A stretch of 64,000 bases of DNA, from assembly GCF_019083965.1 (NCBI RefSeq), contig NZ_JAHRCY010000007.1, positions 1 to 64,000 on the forward strand. Direction: 5' to 3'. Positions within the stretch are counted from its first letter, which is position 1; each line of letters begins with the position of its first letter. Made by a program: the position numbers and the translations under genes. The DNA comes from Catellatospora tritici. Its GTDB lineage: Bacteria > Actinomycetota > Actinomycetes > Mycobacteriales > Micromonosporaceae. This document shows, piece by piece, positions 44,212-52,946 of this stretch. The notes under the pieces are model-generated. The model saw nothing but the letters and a program-made list of their open reading frames with translations, ran no database searches and had not been told where the DNA came from.

Positions 44212-44549
44212 CGACCCATCTCTTTCGCAAAATAGGCGGCTGCCTTGCGCAGGATCTCCTTCTCAGTCTCCAGGTCGGCGACCCGTCTACGCAGCCGGCG
44301 CAGCTCGTCGCGCTCATCGGCGGACAGCTCACCTGGAGAGGCCGGCCGCGCGGGGGCCTCGGCCTTTCGCACCCACCCGCGCAGCGTCTCGTGACTAACG
44401 CCCAGGTCGCGGGCCACCTCGTTGATCGGACGGCCCGACGATTGGACCAGCCCGACCGCATCACGCCGGAACTCGTCGGTGTACTTCGATGGACGCCCCA
44501 ACGGGGACACTCCCTTCCCTGGATCAACATCCAGTTTCAGGGTGTCCAC
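44208..44549 (-). CDS. IS3-family OrfA
   Basis: 113 aa, GTG start. HTH_Tnp_1 (YTDEFRRDAVGLVQSSGRPI, NEVARDLGVSHETLRGWVRK) and leucine-zipper end (ELRRLRRRVADLETEKEILR). Overlaps OrfB by 4 nt; GCGAAAGAG near the overlap might support the usual -1 shift. The IS is dead because OrfB is truncated. Confidence 0.85.
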   Translation of the reverse strand: MDTLKLDVDPGKGVSPLGRPSKYTDEFRRDAVGLVQSSGRPINEVARDLGVSHETLRGWVRKAEAPARPASPGELSADERDELRRLRRRVADLETEKEILRKAAAYFAKEMGR

Positions 44550-44564
44550 CCCCAGGGTGGAAGC

Positions 44565-45059
44565 TCAGCCTCTGGTCCTAGTCCACACGTGCCAGCCCAG
44601 AGCCGCCCCGTTGGTGCCGACCAGCGCCAGCATGACGAGTAGGTAGACCAGGGAACGGCGGCCCCTCCCGCGAGAGCCGCCGAGCCACCGCGCCGTCACC
44701 ACGCCCGCAGCTGCAAGAGCCGCCCATGCCCAGCCGAGATAGCCCAGCGGCCACCAGGGGTCCGGCCACCGTACGGCGAACGCAAGGTACGTCAGCAGCC
44801 ACGGCGTGTGCACGACGACCAGGCGCACGCGGTCCGGTTGCGCCACCAACGACCACCAGCAGGCGACGGCGTGAGTGCCGACGACCGCTGCCGAGCAGGC
44901 CGCGAACGTGGCCACATTGTCGAGCTGGGTCTCGCCGAACATGTGGAAAAGGCCGGCGACGCCGCCGAACAGGCCGCCGAGGCAGGCTGCCAGCAGAGAC
45001 ACGAAGAGGCCGCCAGTGGCGGCCCCGACGCGCGGCTTTGAAGTTTTGTTGATCTCCAT
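44565..45059 (-). CDS. four-helix membrane protein, hypothetical
   Basis: 164 aa with helices GLFVSLLAACLGGLFGGVAG, FAACSAAVVGTHAVACWW, LGYLGWAWAALAAAGVV and SLVYLLVMLALVGTNGAALG. Preceded by EINKTSKPRVGA. No family recognised; lies between the IS3 remnant and the HAD gene. Confidence 0.65.
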   Translation of the reverse strand: MEINKTSKPRVGAATGGLFVSLLAACLGGLFGGVAGLFHMFGETQLDNVATFAACSAAVVGTHAVACWWSLVAQPDRVRLVVVHTPWLLTYLAFAVRWPDPWWPLGYLGWAWAALAAAGVVTARWLGGSRGRGRRSLVYLLVMLALVGTNGAALGWHVWTRTRG

Positions 45060-45082
45060 GCAGGCGAGCGTAGATCAATCGA

Positions 45083-45787
45083 TCAAGCCGTTTCAGTGCC
45101 CAATGCTGCGACAAGAAGACCCATGCCATCCGCTCCGGTAGCCACCGCAGCGGCGCCAGCGTCAGCAAGGCGCTGCTCTTTGCCAGGCTTGTTCGCAAAG
45201 CCGATACATGGAACGCCAACTGCGACGGACACCTGCACGTCGGTCACGGAGTCACCGACAAGCACTGCCGCGTGCGGCACAGTGTCCAGCTCAGAGAGGG
45301 CTCGCAACACGGAGTGTGGGTGAGGCTTCATCCGCGCTGGGTCTGCGTATGCTCGGCCAACTACCCTGCCGACATACTCGTCGACGCCATGGATTTTCAG
45401 GTATGCCCTGATTGCTGGCTCCGAGTTGTTACTCACGACCGCAAGCGCCTTCCCCGCACGCCAGACGGCGCGTATGAAGTCGTGCGCGTACGGCGCAGGT
45501 TCGGCAACCTTGACAGCAGCGACCTCGGCGTTCACAAAGCGCTCCTCCACCTCCACGAGCACCTGTCGCTCTGAGGCTGCCGCGAAGCGCAGGACCTCCA
45601 ACGGGTCGTTGTGCCGCTCGATTGCTACCGGCATGGCGACACCATGGTCACGCAGCACCTGGCGCAACTGGCTCGCAACATCGAAGTCCGTGATGCCAGA
45701 AAAGACGGAGCACACCGGGCCGTCGAAGTCGAGAAGCACAGTGTCGGCGTTAGCCAAGAGAGGCCGTACGTCTTCGAGGTCACTCAC
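45083..45787 (-). CDS. HAD-family hydrolase
   Basis: 234 aa phosphatase-like protein. HAD motif I LLDFDGPVCSVF (Asp nucleophile), motif II VVSNNSE, motif III Lys in RMKPHPHSV, motif IV LVGDSVTDVQVSVAVG are intact. GTG start overlaps the GntR stop by 4 nt (GTGA), so it is translated with the regulator. This coupling suggests it modifies a small signal for the element; the substrate is unknown. Confidence 0.87.
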   Translation of the reverse strand: MSDLEDVRPLLANADTVLLDFDGPVCSVFSGITDFDVASQLRQVLRDHGVAMPVAIERHNDPLEVLRFAAASERQVLVEVEERFVNAEVAAVKVAEPAPYAHDFIRAVWRAGKALAVVSNNSEPAIRAYLKIHGVDEYVGRVVGRAYADPARMKPHPHSVLRALSELDTVPHAAVLVGDSVTDVQVSVAVGVPCIGFANKPGKEQRLADAGAAAVATGADGMGLLVAALGTETA

Positions 45788-46650
45788 TCGTGCACCTCGT
45801 ACGCGATGGTGTCCCATACCGAGTCGAACCACAGTTGTGCCTGCTCGATGAACCGAGGGTCAGTCGCCGTCGGGTCATCGGTCGGCACGAAGTGCAGCAG
45901 GGTGGCGTCCTTTCCCATAGCGTCAAAGATCGCCACGGGCTCTCCCTTGATCGAAACCGTGTGCTCGGCCACGGGGTAGAACCCGAAGAACGCCTCCTCT
46001 CGGTTCAGGATGTAGAGCTTGAACAGCGGCCCGGCACGGTGCACCCGCACCTCGGCGCGCGCCCCCTGGAGCAGCCCGAGATCGGCCAGCTCCGACACCG
46101 TGTCGGTGATCGCCTCCGTGTGGCGCCGGACGATCCGATGCATGCGCTCCCGAACACGGGGGTCGTCATCACCACCGCCAGCGAGGCTTGGCAACGCCGC
46201 TGGTTGCTGCATATCCGGCAGCAAGATGCGAATTACCAGCGACTTTGGGGTTAGCTGACCAGCCCGAATCTTGTCCAGCGGCTCCGCCAAGACCCCGTGC
46301 AGCGTCTCGGCGCCGAAGCCTGCGAAGTCGAGCGTCACCCGATCCCGGCCAAACAAGTCCTCGACGTGCGGCCGAAGGCCCACCGGGCGCTCGGTCTGAG
46401 CGCGCACGAAGGCGCCACTTCCCTGTCTGCTCACGATCAGGCGTTCATCCCTGAGCACTCGTAGGGCGCTTTTGACCGTCTCACGGGCCACGCCGAACCG
46501 GTCAGCCAGGTCCGACTGAGTCGGGAGGCGTTCACCAGGTCCGAATACACCCGTGCGGATCGCAGCGCGTAGCACGTTCGCCACCTGCTGAAACGGCGGG
46601 CGCTCATCGTCGGGGTCTAACTGCCCCAGCGCTTCTAGCTGGCTACTCAT
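45784..46650 (-). CDS. GntR-family regulator of the element
   Basis: 288 aa. Winged helix at residues 20-85: QQVANVLRAAIRTGVFGPGE, RLPTQSDLADRFGVARETVK, then SALRVLRDERLIVSRQGSGA. The C-terminal part (about 100-288) is an uncharacterised ligand domain, not UTRA by eye. KorSA-like GntR repressors control transfer/excision in AICEs of the pSAM2 type. Three palindromic operators just upstream on both sides of a promoter support repression of the rightward operon and autoregulation. Confidence 0.87.
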   Translation of the reverse strand: MSSQLEALGQLDPDDERPPFQQVANVLRAAIRTGVFGPGERLPTQSDLADRFGVARETVKSALRVLRDERLIVSRQGSGAFVRAQTERPVGLRPHVEDLFGRDRVTLDFAGFGAETLHGVLAEPLDKIRAGQLTPKSLVIRILLPDMQQPAALPSLAGGGDDDPRVRERMHRIVRRHTEAITDTVSELADLGLLQGARAEVRVHRAGPLFKLYILNREEAFFGFYPVAEHTVSIKGEPVAIFDAMGKDATLLHFVPTDDPTATDPRFIEQAQLWFDSVWDTIAYEVHE

Positions 46651-46665
46651 GCGCGAAGCCTACAC

Positions 46666-46760
46666 CTGACTAGCCAAGCTAGAGAAGTTTCGGATTGGCA
46701 CTTGACTTGGCTAGCCAAGCTGTCCTACTTTCATGACATCGCCAAGTTGGCTAGCCAAAC
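46666..46760. promoter_or_regulatory. three GntR operators and rightward promoter
   Basis: GCTAGCCAA-type palindromes are centred at about 46671, 46712 and 46752, 40-41 bp apart. The middle one (CTTGGCTAGCCAAG, 46706-46719) lies inside a TTGACT (46702) to TACTTT (46726) promoter with an 18-nt spacer pointing right. The rest of the 46651-47121 gap is a long leader. Confidence 0.7.
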
Positions 46761-47055
46761 CGGCCAACTTTCGAAGGCTTGGCGGGCCGAGGCACTCCGG
46801 TGTCCAGTCCTGCCGATGTCCGCTTGCTCCTTGAGAACTTCACAGCGACAGGAAGACAGCGCTCGGGGGTCGTCCCGAGAGCCCTGCATGAAGCCACCTG
46901 GTGGTAGCGCCCAGTAGGTCCTGGGAGCGGCGGGAGACGAGTAGGACGGGTCTCGGGCGCTGGCATTGCCGCACGTAAATGGCGATTTCCGTCGGGCTGG
47001 GTGCTGCCAGTCCCAGCCCGCGCGGAAGCCGCCACATGACGGCTGAACGAGAAAT

Positions 47056-47085
47056 GCCCTGGCGGGGCTCCACCCCCGCCAGGGC
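47056..47085 (+). terminator. leader hairpin, possible attenuator
   Basis: Perfect 12-bp arms GCCCTGGCGGGG (47056-47067) and CCCCGCCAGGGC (47074-47085), 37 nt before the first operon gene; no clear T run. Confidence 0.55.
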
Positions 47086-47121
47086 TTGCATCTCATCTCT
47101 CCTGCTCAGAAGGGACTAGCG

Positions 47122-47568
47122 ATGCCTGTCCAGGCTATCGTGTCGGCTGCTGCCGACGAACCGGCTGGTCTGCTGACCGCCGATCACCCCCTGGCGGCTG
47201 TGGCCGCCCGCAAGTGCCAGAACTCCCACCTGCCTCACCTGCTGCCCGCGCTGGTCGCTGGCGTTGCATGCGGCGGCTGCTGGGCCGATGTCGTGGTCGC
47301 TGACCTGGTGTTCGCGATCGAGAACGGGTTGCCCTGGGACATCGAGGTAGACCCCGAGTACATCGATGAGGTCGCGGTCGACCGGGCTGTGCGTCTGGCG
47401 CTGGAGACCAGCGCCGACGACGAGGCCGCGTACGCCCATGTCGAGCTGACGACCGGCGAGCGTGCCGAGGTTCGCCAGCGGCTGGCCAGCATCCGGCAGC
47501 GCCGCAACCGCCGCTACCGGTTCGTGTGCTCCCGCGCAGCTGCGGCACGTCGGGAGGCCGGGCGATGA
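47122..47568 (+). CDS. hypothetical protein, first gene of element operon
   Basis: 148 aa from ATG 47122 (AGAAGGGA upstream). N-terminal part has CQNSHLPHLL and VACGGCWADVVVADLVFAIE; Cys/His spacing could bind metal. C-terminal tail is Arg-rich (RQRRNRRYRFVCSRAAAARR). Common type of small AICE gene; function unknown. Overlaps the next gene by 4 nt. Confidence 0.7.
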   Translation: MPVQAIVSAAADEPAGLLTADHPLAAVAARKCQNSHLPHLLPALVAGVACGGCWADVVVADLVFAIENGLPWDIEVDPEYIDEVAVDRAVRLALETSADDEAAYAHVELTTGERAEVRQRLASIRQRRNRRYRFVCSRAAAARREAGR

Positions 47569-47852
47569 CCAGTCAGCTTGACCTGTTCACTGGTGCCCCG
47601 GTCGTCCAGGCGCCGCAGCCCGCGCCTGTCGTGCGCCGGGCGCTGCCGGAGTTGGCGCTGGGCGAGGTTCGCTACCGGTCGTTCGGCGGCCAGCGTGACT
47701 GCGATGACTGCTGGTCGGCGCAGAGCGCGGCGATAGCCGCGGGCGTCCCGGTGCCATTGCGGCGCCGGGCGACCAGCGTCCGCGAGACGTTCACGACCAA
47801 GACACATCTGTGCAAGCCGCATGAACTGGACCGGCAGGAGTGGGAGCGGTGA
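47565..47852 (+). CDS. hypothetical small protein
   Basis: 95 aa, ATGA overlap with the previous gene. Pro-rich start, then RDCDDCWSAQSAAIAAGVPV and KTHLCKPHELD; three Cys and one His suggest a small zinc site. Unknown role in the AICE operon. Confidence 0.65.
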   Translation: MTSQLDLFTGAPVVQAPQPAPVVRRALPELALGEVRYRSFGGQRDCDDCWSAQSAAIAAGVPVPLRRRATSVRETFTTKTHLCKPHELDRQEWER

Positions 47853-48040
47853 CGCCGCAGTCCGGGCCGGTCGCCGTGGTGCTGACCGGCGCCCGCCACG
47901 ACGTGGCTGGCCTGCTGCGGGTGCTGGAGCAGGTCACTGCTCTATCGGACGTGTCTGACCCGATCCCGTCCGGCGCCTATGACGTGCGGGTCACCGCGAC
48001 CGTCAGCCGCCGCTACCCGCTGACCGGGGGCGCGCGATGA
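47849..48040 (+). CDS. hypothetical small protein
   Basis: 63 aa, GTG start with GTGA overlap. Contains GPVAVVLTGARHDVAGLLRV and ends YPLTGGAR; no known domain. Kept as real because of the unbroken chain of overlapping starts and stops. Confidence 0.6.
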   Translation: MTPQSGPVAVVLTGARHDVAGLLRVLEQVTALSDVSDPIPSGAYDVRVTATVSRRYPLTGGAR

Positions 48041-48201
48041 GCGACAAGACCCCGACCGCGGACCAGGTCGCCGACGCGGCCACCTCCGCGCTGCTGCGCC
48101 ACCTGGTCAACACCGGCCGCGCCCGCGAGGTGCTGGCAGACATGACCCCCGAAGACCGCTACGAGGTGCTGGCCGCCGACGCCCGCGCCCGTCGCCGCTG
48201 A
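48037..48201 (+). CDS. hypothetical small protein
   Basis: 54 aa (SDKTPTADQVADAATSALLR, HLVNTGRAREVLADMTPEDR), helical and acidic with a basic end. ATGA overlap upstream; 15 nt before the DUF2637 gene, which has its own GAGGAG RBS. Unknown function. Confidence 0.6.
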   Translation: MSDKTPTADQVADAATSALLRHLVNTGRAREVLADMTPEDRYEVLAADARARRR

Positions 48202-48216
48202 CCTGAGGAGCCCCCG

Positions 48217-49314
48217 ATGAGTCTGATCAGTACCGTCACGGCGGCCCGCACCGAGGCCGCCGAGCAGCGCCGCCTGGACGCCGACGCCGAGGTCGAGCGC
48301 CAGGCCCGCGCGGCGCAACTCGCCCTGGAGGTCGAGGCCGCCAAGCGCGAGTCGGCGCGGCAGGACCGGGTCGCTGCGGAGCAGGCCCGTGCCGAGCAGG
48401 ACGCGGCCAAGGCGGCCCGCAAGGCTGCGGGCAAGACCCGCCAGGCCGCTGCCTGGCAGGTGCGCGTCGCCACCGCCCGCAAGGTGGGTGAGGGGGCGCT
48501 GTGGATCGGCCCGATCCTGGCGCCGATGGCCGTGGCGTGGGTCGGTCAGGTGCAGTTCGCGATGGGCGTGCTGGGCTGGCCCGTGTGGGCGGCGCTGGTG
48601 TTCGCCGCCGCGTTCGAGCTGACCACCGCCTATGTCGCCCGGCTGGATTTCCTCGCCCGGCACGACGGCGACTCCGGCACGGTGTTCCGGGCGGCTACGT
48701 GGTTGTTCGCGCTGATCGCTGCCGCGATGAACTACGCCCATGCCGCAGGCCCCGGCATGGCACCGACCGGCGCCGCTGTCGCCTACGGGCTCATGAGCTT
48801 GACGGGCATCGCGCTGTGGGAGCTGCTGTCGCTGTACCGGCACCGCAAGCACCTGCGCGACACCGGCCTGCGCCCGGCGCCGCTGCCGCGTTTCGGGCTG
48901 GCCCGCTGGACCAACTTTCCCGCGATCACGTGGATGGCGCGGCGGCTGGCCATCCGTGACGGGCACGCCACCGTCGAGGCGGCGTGGCAGGCGGCTACGG
49001 CGTACTGGACCGACCGGGCGGCAGCCAAGGCGACCGGCATGAACGCCAAGACCATTGCCGCCAACACGCCGCCAGCCAAGCCCGTCAAGGTCCGCACGAC
49101 TGCCGCCAACGGCGACGGCATCAGCGAGCCGGACCCGCGTCCGGTGTCGGCGCCGCCGCTGCCCGGTGGCCGCGCCAACGCCGCCAAGGACGTGGCCAAG
49201 GTGGCGGCAGCTCACCCGGACTGGAAGCCCGCACAGATCGCCGCGAAGCTGCGCCTGTCTGAGCGCACCGTCCGCCGCTACATGCCCGGCGCTGCTGTGG
49301 AGGTGGCGGCGTGA
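48217..49314 (+). CDS. DUF2637 (SpdB-like) membrane protein
   Basis: 365 aa. A long Ala/Arg/Glu coiled coil (residues 1-80) precedes four helices (GPILAPMAVAWVGQVQFAMG; PVWAALVFAAAFELTTAYVA; AATWLFALIAAAMNYAHAAG; YGLMSLTGIALWELLSLY), the DUF2637 core, then a C-terminal HTH (WKPAQIAAKLRLSERTVRRY). DUF2637/Spd proteins take part in spreading of AICEs and Streptomyces plasmids between mycelial compartments. Confidence 0.82.
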   Translation: MSLISTVTAARTEAAEQRRLDADAEVERQARAAQLALEVEAAKRESARQDRVAAEQARAEQDAAKAARKAAGKTRQAAAWQVRVATARKVGEGALWIGPILAPMAVAWVGQVQFAMGVLGWPVWAALVFAAAFELTTAYVARLDFLARHDGDSGTVFRAATWLFALIAAAMNYAHAAGPGMAPTGAAVAYGLMSLTGIALWELLSLYRHRKHLRDTGLRPAPLPRFGLARWTNFPAITWMARRLAIRDGHATVEAAWQAATAYWTDRAAAKATGMNAKTIAANTPPAKPVKVRTTAANGDGISEPDPRPVSAPPLPGGRANAAKDVAKVAAAHPDWKPAQIAAKLRLSERTVRRYMPGAAVEVAA

Positions 49315-49607
49315 TGGCCGAGTACCAGCACCCGGACGACACCTACCCGGACATGCGCGCCGACGACAACCTGTCCTACCAGTTGTCGGCGCTGGCCGCG
49401 TGGATTGACGGACGCCTGGACGACGAGTACGCCGACCGGCAGATGGCCCTTGAACGGGCGCTGGACTACGTCCAGTGGCTGGCATACCGGGCCGAGCAGA
49501 TCAGCCGACAGCGCCTCATACCGCTGCTGCCCGTCGACCGCACCGAACCGAACGCACCCGGTGCCGGTGTCGGCACGCTCCCGATCCCGGCGTTCCCCCG
49601 ACGCTGA
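49311..49607 (+). CDS. hypothetical small acidic protein
   Basis: 98 aa; GTG 49311 overlaps the previous stop and ATG 49314 is the next codon. Acidic start (EYQHPDDTYPDMRADDNLSY), amphipathic helices (YADRQMALERALDYVQWLAY) and Pro-rich end. Not recognised. Confidence 0.62.
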   Translation: MMAEYQHPDDTYPDMRADDNLSYQLSALAAWIDGRLDDEYADRQMALERALDYVQWLAYRAEQISRQRLIPLLPVDRTEPNAPGAGVGTLPIPAFPRR

Positions 49608-49719
49608 CCGCCAACCGTCCTGGCCAGGGCTCATCACCCCTGGCCGGGAGCGGTGGCCGCCAGACCGGCGACCAGGGCGCAACCCGCGCCCGCCACCTGG
49701 ACCGAAGGAGTCCGCCACC

Positions 49720-50163
49720 ATGGCGAACGAGACCACCCTGACCCTGGTCGGCAACCTGACCGCTGACCCTGACCTGCGCTACACCCCGGCCGGTGTCGCG
49801 CTGTGCAAGTTCTCCGTGGCCAGCACTCCGCGCGTGTTCGACAGCGCCAAGAGCGAGTGGCGCGACGGAGACCCGCTGTTCATGAACTGCATGATCTGGC
49901 GCGACATGGCCGAGAACGTGGCCGAGTCGCTGCGTAAGGGCGCCCGTGTCGTGGTGACCGGGCGGCTGCGGCTCAACCAGTGGACCACCCCGGAGGGCGA
50001 GAAGCGCAGCGGGTTCCAGCTGGACGTGGAGGACATCGGGGCGTCGCTGCGCTACGTCCGCGCCGAGGTCAAGAAGCTCGTGCGCACCGGGGGCGGGCAG
50101 GCCGCCGCGAGCGGTGACAGCCCGTGGGAGACCAGCGGGGCCGACCCTGAGCCGCCGTTCTGA
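49720..50163 (+). CDS. ssb: single-stranded DNA-binding protein
   Basis: 147 aa with AAGGAG RBS. OB-fold core: TLVGNLTADPDLRYTPAGVA, LFMNCMIWRDMAENVAESLR, KGARVVVTGRL; ends with acidic DPEPPF, the C-terminal tip that recruits partners. Supplies SSB for element replication. Confidence 0.92.
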   Translation: MANETTLTLVGNLTADPDLRYTPAGVALCKFSVASTPRVFDSAKSEWRDGDPLFMNCMIWRDMAENVAESLRKGARVVVTGRLRLNQWTTPEGEKRSGFQLDVEDIGASLRYVRAEVKKLVRTGGGQAAASGDSPWETSGADPEPPF

Positions 50164-50246
50164 CCGGTCGTGGCCGCTTCCGCGCGGGCCGGGCTGCGGC
50201 CCGGCCCGTCGCGGTGGCCGCCACTCGGGCGGCAGAGGGAGGAACA

Positions 50247-50528
50247 GTGCTGCACATCGACGACCCGACCCCCGGCCAGGTGCTGATGATCCGGGCGGAC
50301 CGCTCGGCCCGGCGCTGGCACGTGGCGATGTTCATCGCCGTCGTGACGACCGGGGCTGAGCTGGGCTGCTGGCTGGGCGGTGCGCCCTGGTGGCTGCTGG
50401 CGGGCCTGGCCGCCGTCGCGGCGCCGGGCATTCTGGCCGCCGCGATCCTGCACCGGCTCTACATGGCCGACGTGGCGCGGGTGGAGGAGTTCTTCGACCC
50501 GGCCGGCACGGACGACACCGGCAAGTGA
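50247..50528 (+). CDS. small membrane protein
   Basis: 93 aa, GTG start behind AGGGAGGA. Two helices (VAMFIAVVTTGAELGCWLGG and WWLLAGLAAVAAPGILAAAI) and an acidic tail. Located just before the translocase gene; resembles Spd-type spread proteins, but this is only context. Confidence 0.62.
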   Translation: MLHIDDPTPGQVLMIRADRSARRWHVAMFIAVVTTGAELGCWLGGAPWWLLAGLAAVAAPGILAAAILHRLYMADVARVEEFFDPAGTDDTGK

Positions 50529-50605
50529 GGCCGTGCGGGACACGGCCCGCCCTGCCAGGGCAGCCGTGTCCCGCCACCCATTCTCACCAAGGAGCTGCGT
50601 TCATC

Positions 50606-52795
50606 ATGACGATCCGACCTGGCAACCATCCCGACGACGACCCGAACGGCGACGAGTACACCGACGCCGAGGTGTTCGACCTGGACACCGCCCGCGCCCG
50701 ACGCGGCGCGACCAGCCCCATCGACTGGGACGCCTACGAGGCCGAGCTGATCGACGACGAACGCGACCAGTTCGACACCGACGACCTGCCCGCCGTCAAC
50801 CCGGCCAGCGCGTTCGCGGCCCCGGCCACCAGCGCGGACCGGCGGGAGATCGTGCCGCCGTGGCTGCGCTCACGCGCGCAGCTGCGCGCGGCGGCCCGGT
50901 GGGCGTTCGGGCACTACACCCACGTCAGCCTCTACCACCTGTCCCGCTCACCGAAGTACGGGCTCCGGCTGGCCTGGCGTGCGCCGTTCGGGGTGGCGCG
51001 GGTGCTGGGCGCGGTGTGGCGGTGGGTGTCGGACGCCGAGGGGCGTCCGGTGCGTCAGGCCGTGACGACCAGCCCGAACGCTGAGCTGTACATCAAGCTG
51101 GCCGACCGCCGTGACGCGCGGGTGCGGTGGCGCTCCACCGTCCTGACGGTGCTCCTCGCCCTCGGGGTGCCTGCGGCGACGGTGCTGCTGGTGCTGGCCG
51201 GTTCCTGGCAGCGCTGGCTGGCCCTCGCGGCTGCGGTGCTGCTGTTCGGTGCGCTGGGCAGGCCCAAGGACGTGCCGCTGCTGGACACCGCGGTCGTCAA
51301 GCCGCGCGTGCGGCGCCTGACCGCCGATGTGGTGGAGCGGGCGTTTTTGGCCGCCGGGCTGTGCAAGGCCGACGACATGGTGTCGTTCCCGCAGCCCATC
51401 GCCCGCGACGGTGCGGGCTGGCGGGCGGTGGTCGACCTGCCGTACTCGACCACCGCCAACCAGGCCATCAAGCGCCGCGACCAGATCGCCGCCGGGCTGG
51501 ACCTGGACGAGGTGCAGGTGTGGATGGACCGGGTACGCGGCTCATCCGGGTCGGCGCGCCGCCTGGTGCTGTGGGTCGCCGACGAGGACCCCTACGCCAC
51601 CAGCAGCGGAGCATGGCCGCTGACCGACCGGGGCAGCGTGGACGTGTTCGCCACGTTCCCGTTCGGGCAGGACCAGCGCGGCCGTGAGGTGCTGCTGCAG
51701 CTCATGTTCACCTCGCTGCTGGTCGGCGCGATCCCGCGCATGGGCAAGACGTTCGCCGCCCGCCTGCCCGTGCTGGCCGCAGCCCTGGACCCGTCCGTGG
51801 AACTGCACCTGTACAACGGCAAGGGGCCGGTGGACTGGTCGGTGTTCGAACCGATCGCCCACCGGGTCGGCTGGGGCGTGCGCGACGACGTGGTGACGGC
51901 GTTCGTGGACGACCTGCGCGGACTGGTCGCCACGATGAACGACCGCTACGACACCATCGGCACCCTGCCCGCCGACATCTGCCCCGAGGGCAAGGTCACC
52001 AGGCAGATCGCCGACAAGCGGTCGTTGAAGCTGTGGCCGATCCTGCTGGTCTGCGACGAGTTCCAGCGCTACTCCCAGCACCCCGAGCACGGCAAGGAGA
52101 TCGTCGCCTTGTGCGCTGAGCTGTGCAAGGTCGGCCCGGCGGTCGGGATCATGCTGATCCTGGCCACCCAGAAGCCCGACGGCAAGGCCGTGCCGACCGA
52201 CCTGCGCGACAACATCGGCACCCGGTTCGCGCTCAAGACCATGACCTGGCAGTCCTCCGAAGCGGTACTCGGCGCGGGCTCCTACCCCGCCGGATACGAC
52301 TCCTCCCGGTTCCAGCGCTCCCACAAGGGCGTGGGCATCCTGCTCGGCGCCGACGACTCCGGCGCCGTGGAGGAGGCCGTCACCGTGCGGACCTACTTCG
52401 CCGACAAGCACGCCGCAGACACCGTCGTGGCCCGCGCCCGCGTCCTGCGGGAGCAGGCCGGGACCATCACCGGCCACGCCGCAGGCCACCAGCCCGAAGC
52501 CGTCGCCCGCGCGGCCGACACGCTGCTGGACGACCTGCTGACGGTGTTCGGGGGTGAGCCGAAGCTGTGGAGCGCGGTTCTGGCCGCCCGGCTGGCCGAG
52601 CTGCGCCCCGACGTGTACGGCGGCTGGGAGGCCGAACAGGTCGCCGCCGCGCTCAAGCCGTACGGCATCGCGGGCGGGCGGCAGGTCTGGGGCACCGACC
52701 CCGACACCGGCGACAAGGGCAACCGCAAGGGCGTCCACCGCGCCGACATCACCGCCGCCATCACCGAACGTGACCGCCGTAGGCGCGCCGGATAA
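50606..52795 (+). CDS. FtsK/SpoIIIE-type DNA translocase (TraB/TraSA)
   Basis: 729 aa from ATG 50606 (AAGGAG upstream). N-terminal acidic region, two helices around residues 180-220 (TVLTVLLALGVPAATVLLVL), then the hexameric motor: Walker A GAIPRMGKTFAAR at about 374, Walker B LLVCDEFQRYS at about 480, LILATQKPDGK next. C-terminal winged-helix-like part. In AICEs one such protein moves double-stranded DNA between hyphae, replacing a type IV system. Confidence 0.9.
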   Translation: MTIRPGNHPDDDPNGDEYTDAEVFDLDTARARRGATSPIDWDAYEAELIDDERDQFDTDDLPAVNPASAFAAPATSADRREIVPPWLRSRAQLRAAARWAFGHYTHVSLYHLSRSPKYGLRLAWRAPFGVARVLGAVWRWVSDAEGRPVRQAVTTSPNAELYIKLADRRDARVRWRSTVLTVLLALGVPAATVLLVLAGSWQRWLALAAAVLLFGALGRPKDVPLLDTAVVKPRVRRLTADVVERAFLAAGLCKADDMVSFPQPIARDGAGWRAVVDLPYSTTANQAIKRRDQIAAGLDLDEVQVWMDRVRGSSGSARRLVLWVADEDPYATSSGAWPLTDRGSVDVFATFPFGQDQRGREVLLQLMFTSLLVGAIPRMGKTFAARLPVLAAALDPSVELHLYNGKGPVDWSVFEPIAHRVGWGVRDDVVTAFVDDLRGLVATMNDRYDTIGTLPADICPEGKVTRQIADKRSLKLWPILLVCDEFQRYSQHPEHGKEIVALCAELCKVGPAVGIMLILATQKPDGKAVPTDLRDNIGTRFALKTMTWQSSEAVLGAGSYPAGYDSSRFQRSHKGVGILLGADDSGAVEEAVTVRTYFADKHAADTVVARARVLREQAGTITGHAAGHQPEAVARAADTLLDDLLTVFGGEPKLWSAVLAARLAELRPDVYGGWEAEQVAAALKPYGIAGGRQVWGTDPDTGDKGNRKGVHRADITAAITERDRRRRAG

Positions 52796-52817
52796 CCCCG
52801 GCGGGCGGCCCCGGAGG

Positions 52818-52853
52818 GGATAGACCTATCCGGGCGACCCGATAGACCTATCC
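52818..52853. promoter_or_regulatory. candidate clt: paired palindromic repeats
   Basis: GATAGACCTATCC at 52819-52831 and 52841-52853; each half is palindromic (GATAG-AC-CTATC) and the whole is framed by GGAGGGG and CCCCTCC, allowing a large hairpin. Placed right after the translocase gene, as expected for its DNA recognition site; could also be a terminator. Confidence 0.45.
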
Positions 52854-52946
52854 CCTCCGCTAGCCCCCGAACCGAACCCCTGCCAGGACGCTAACTCTCT
52901 AGCGGCCCTGGCCCCGCGCACCCCGAAACCGCCCTGGAGGCACCCG

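Noticed and set aside
46702..46917. 71-codon plus-strand ORF over the GntR operators
   Set aside because: Starts inside operator/promoter sequence, no RBS, no recognisable protein; the region is better read as promoter and leader.
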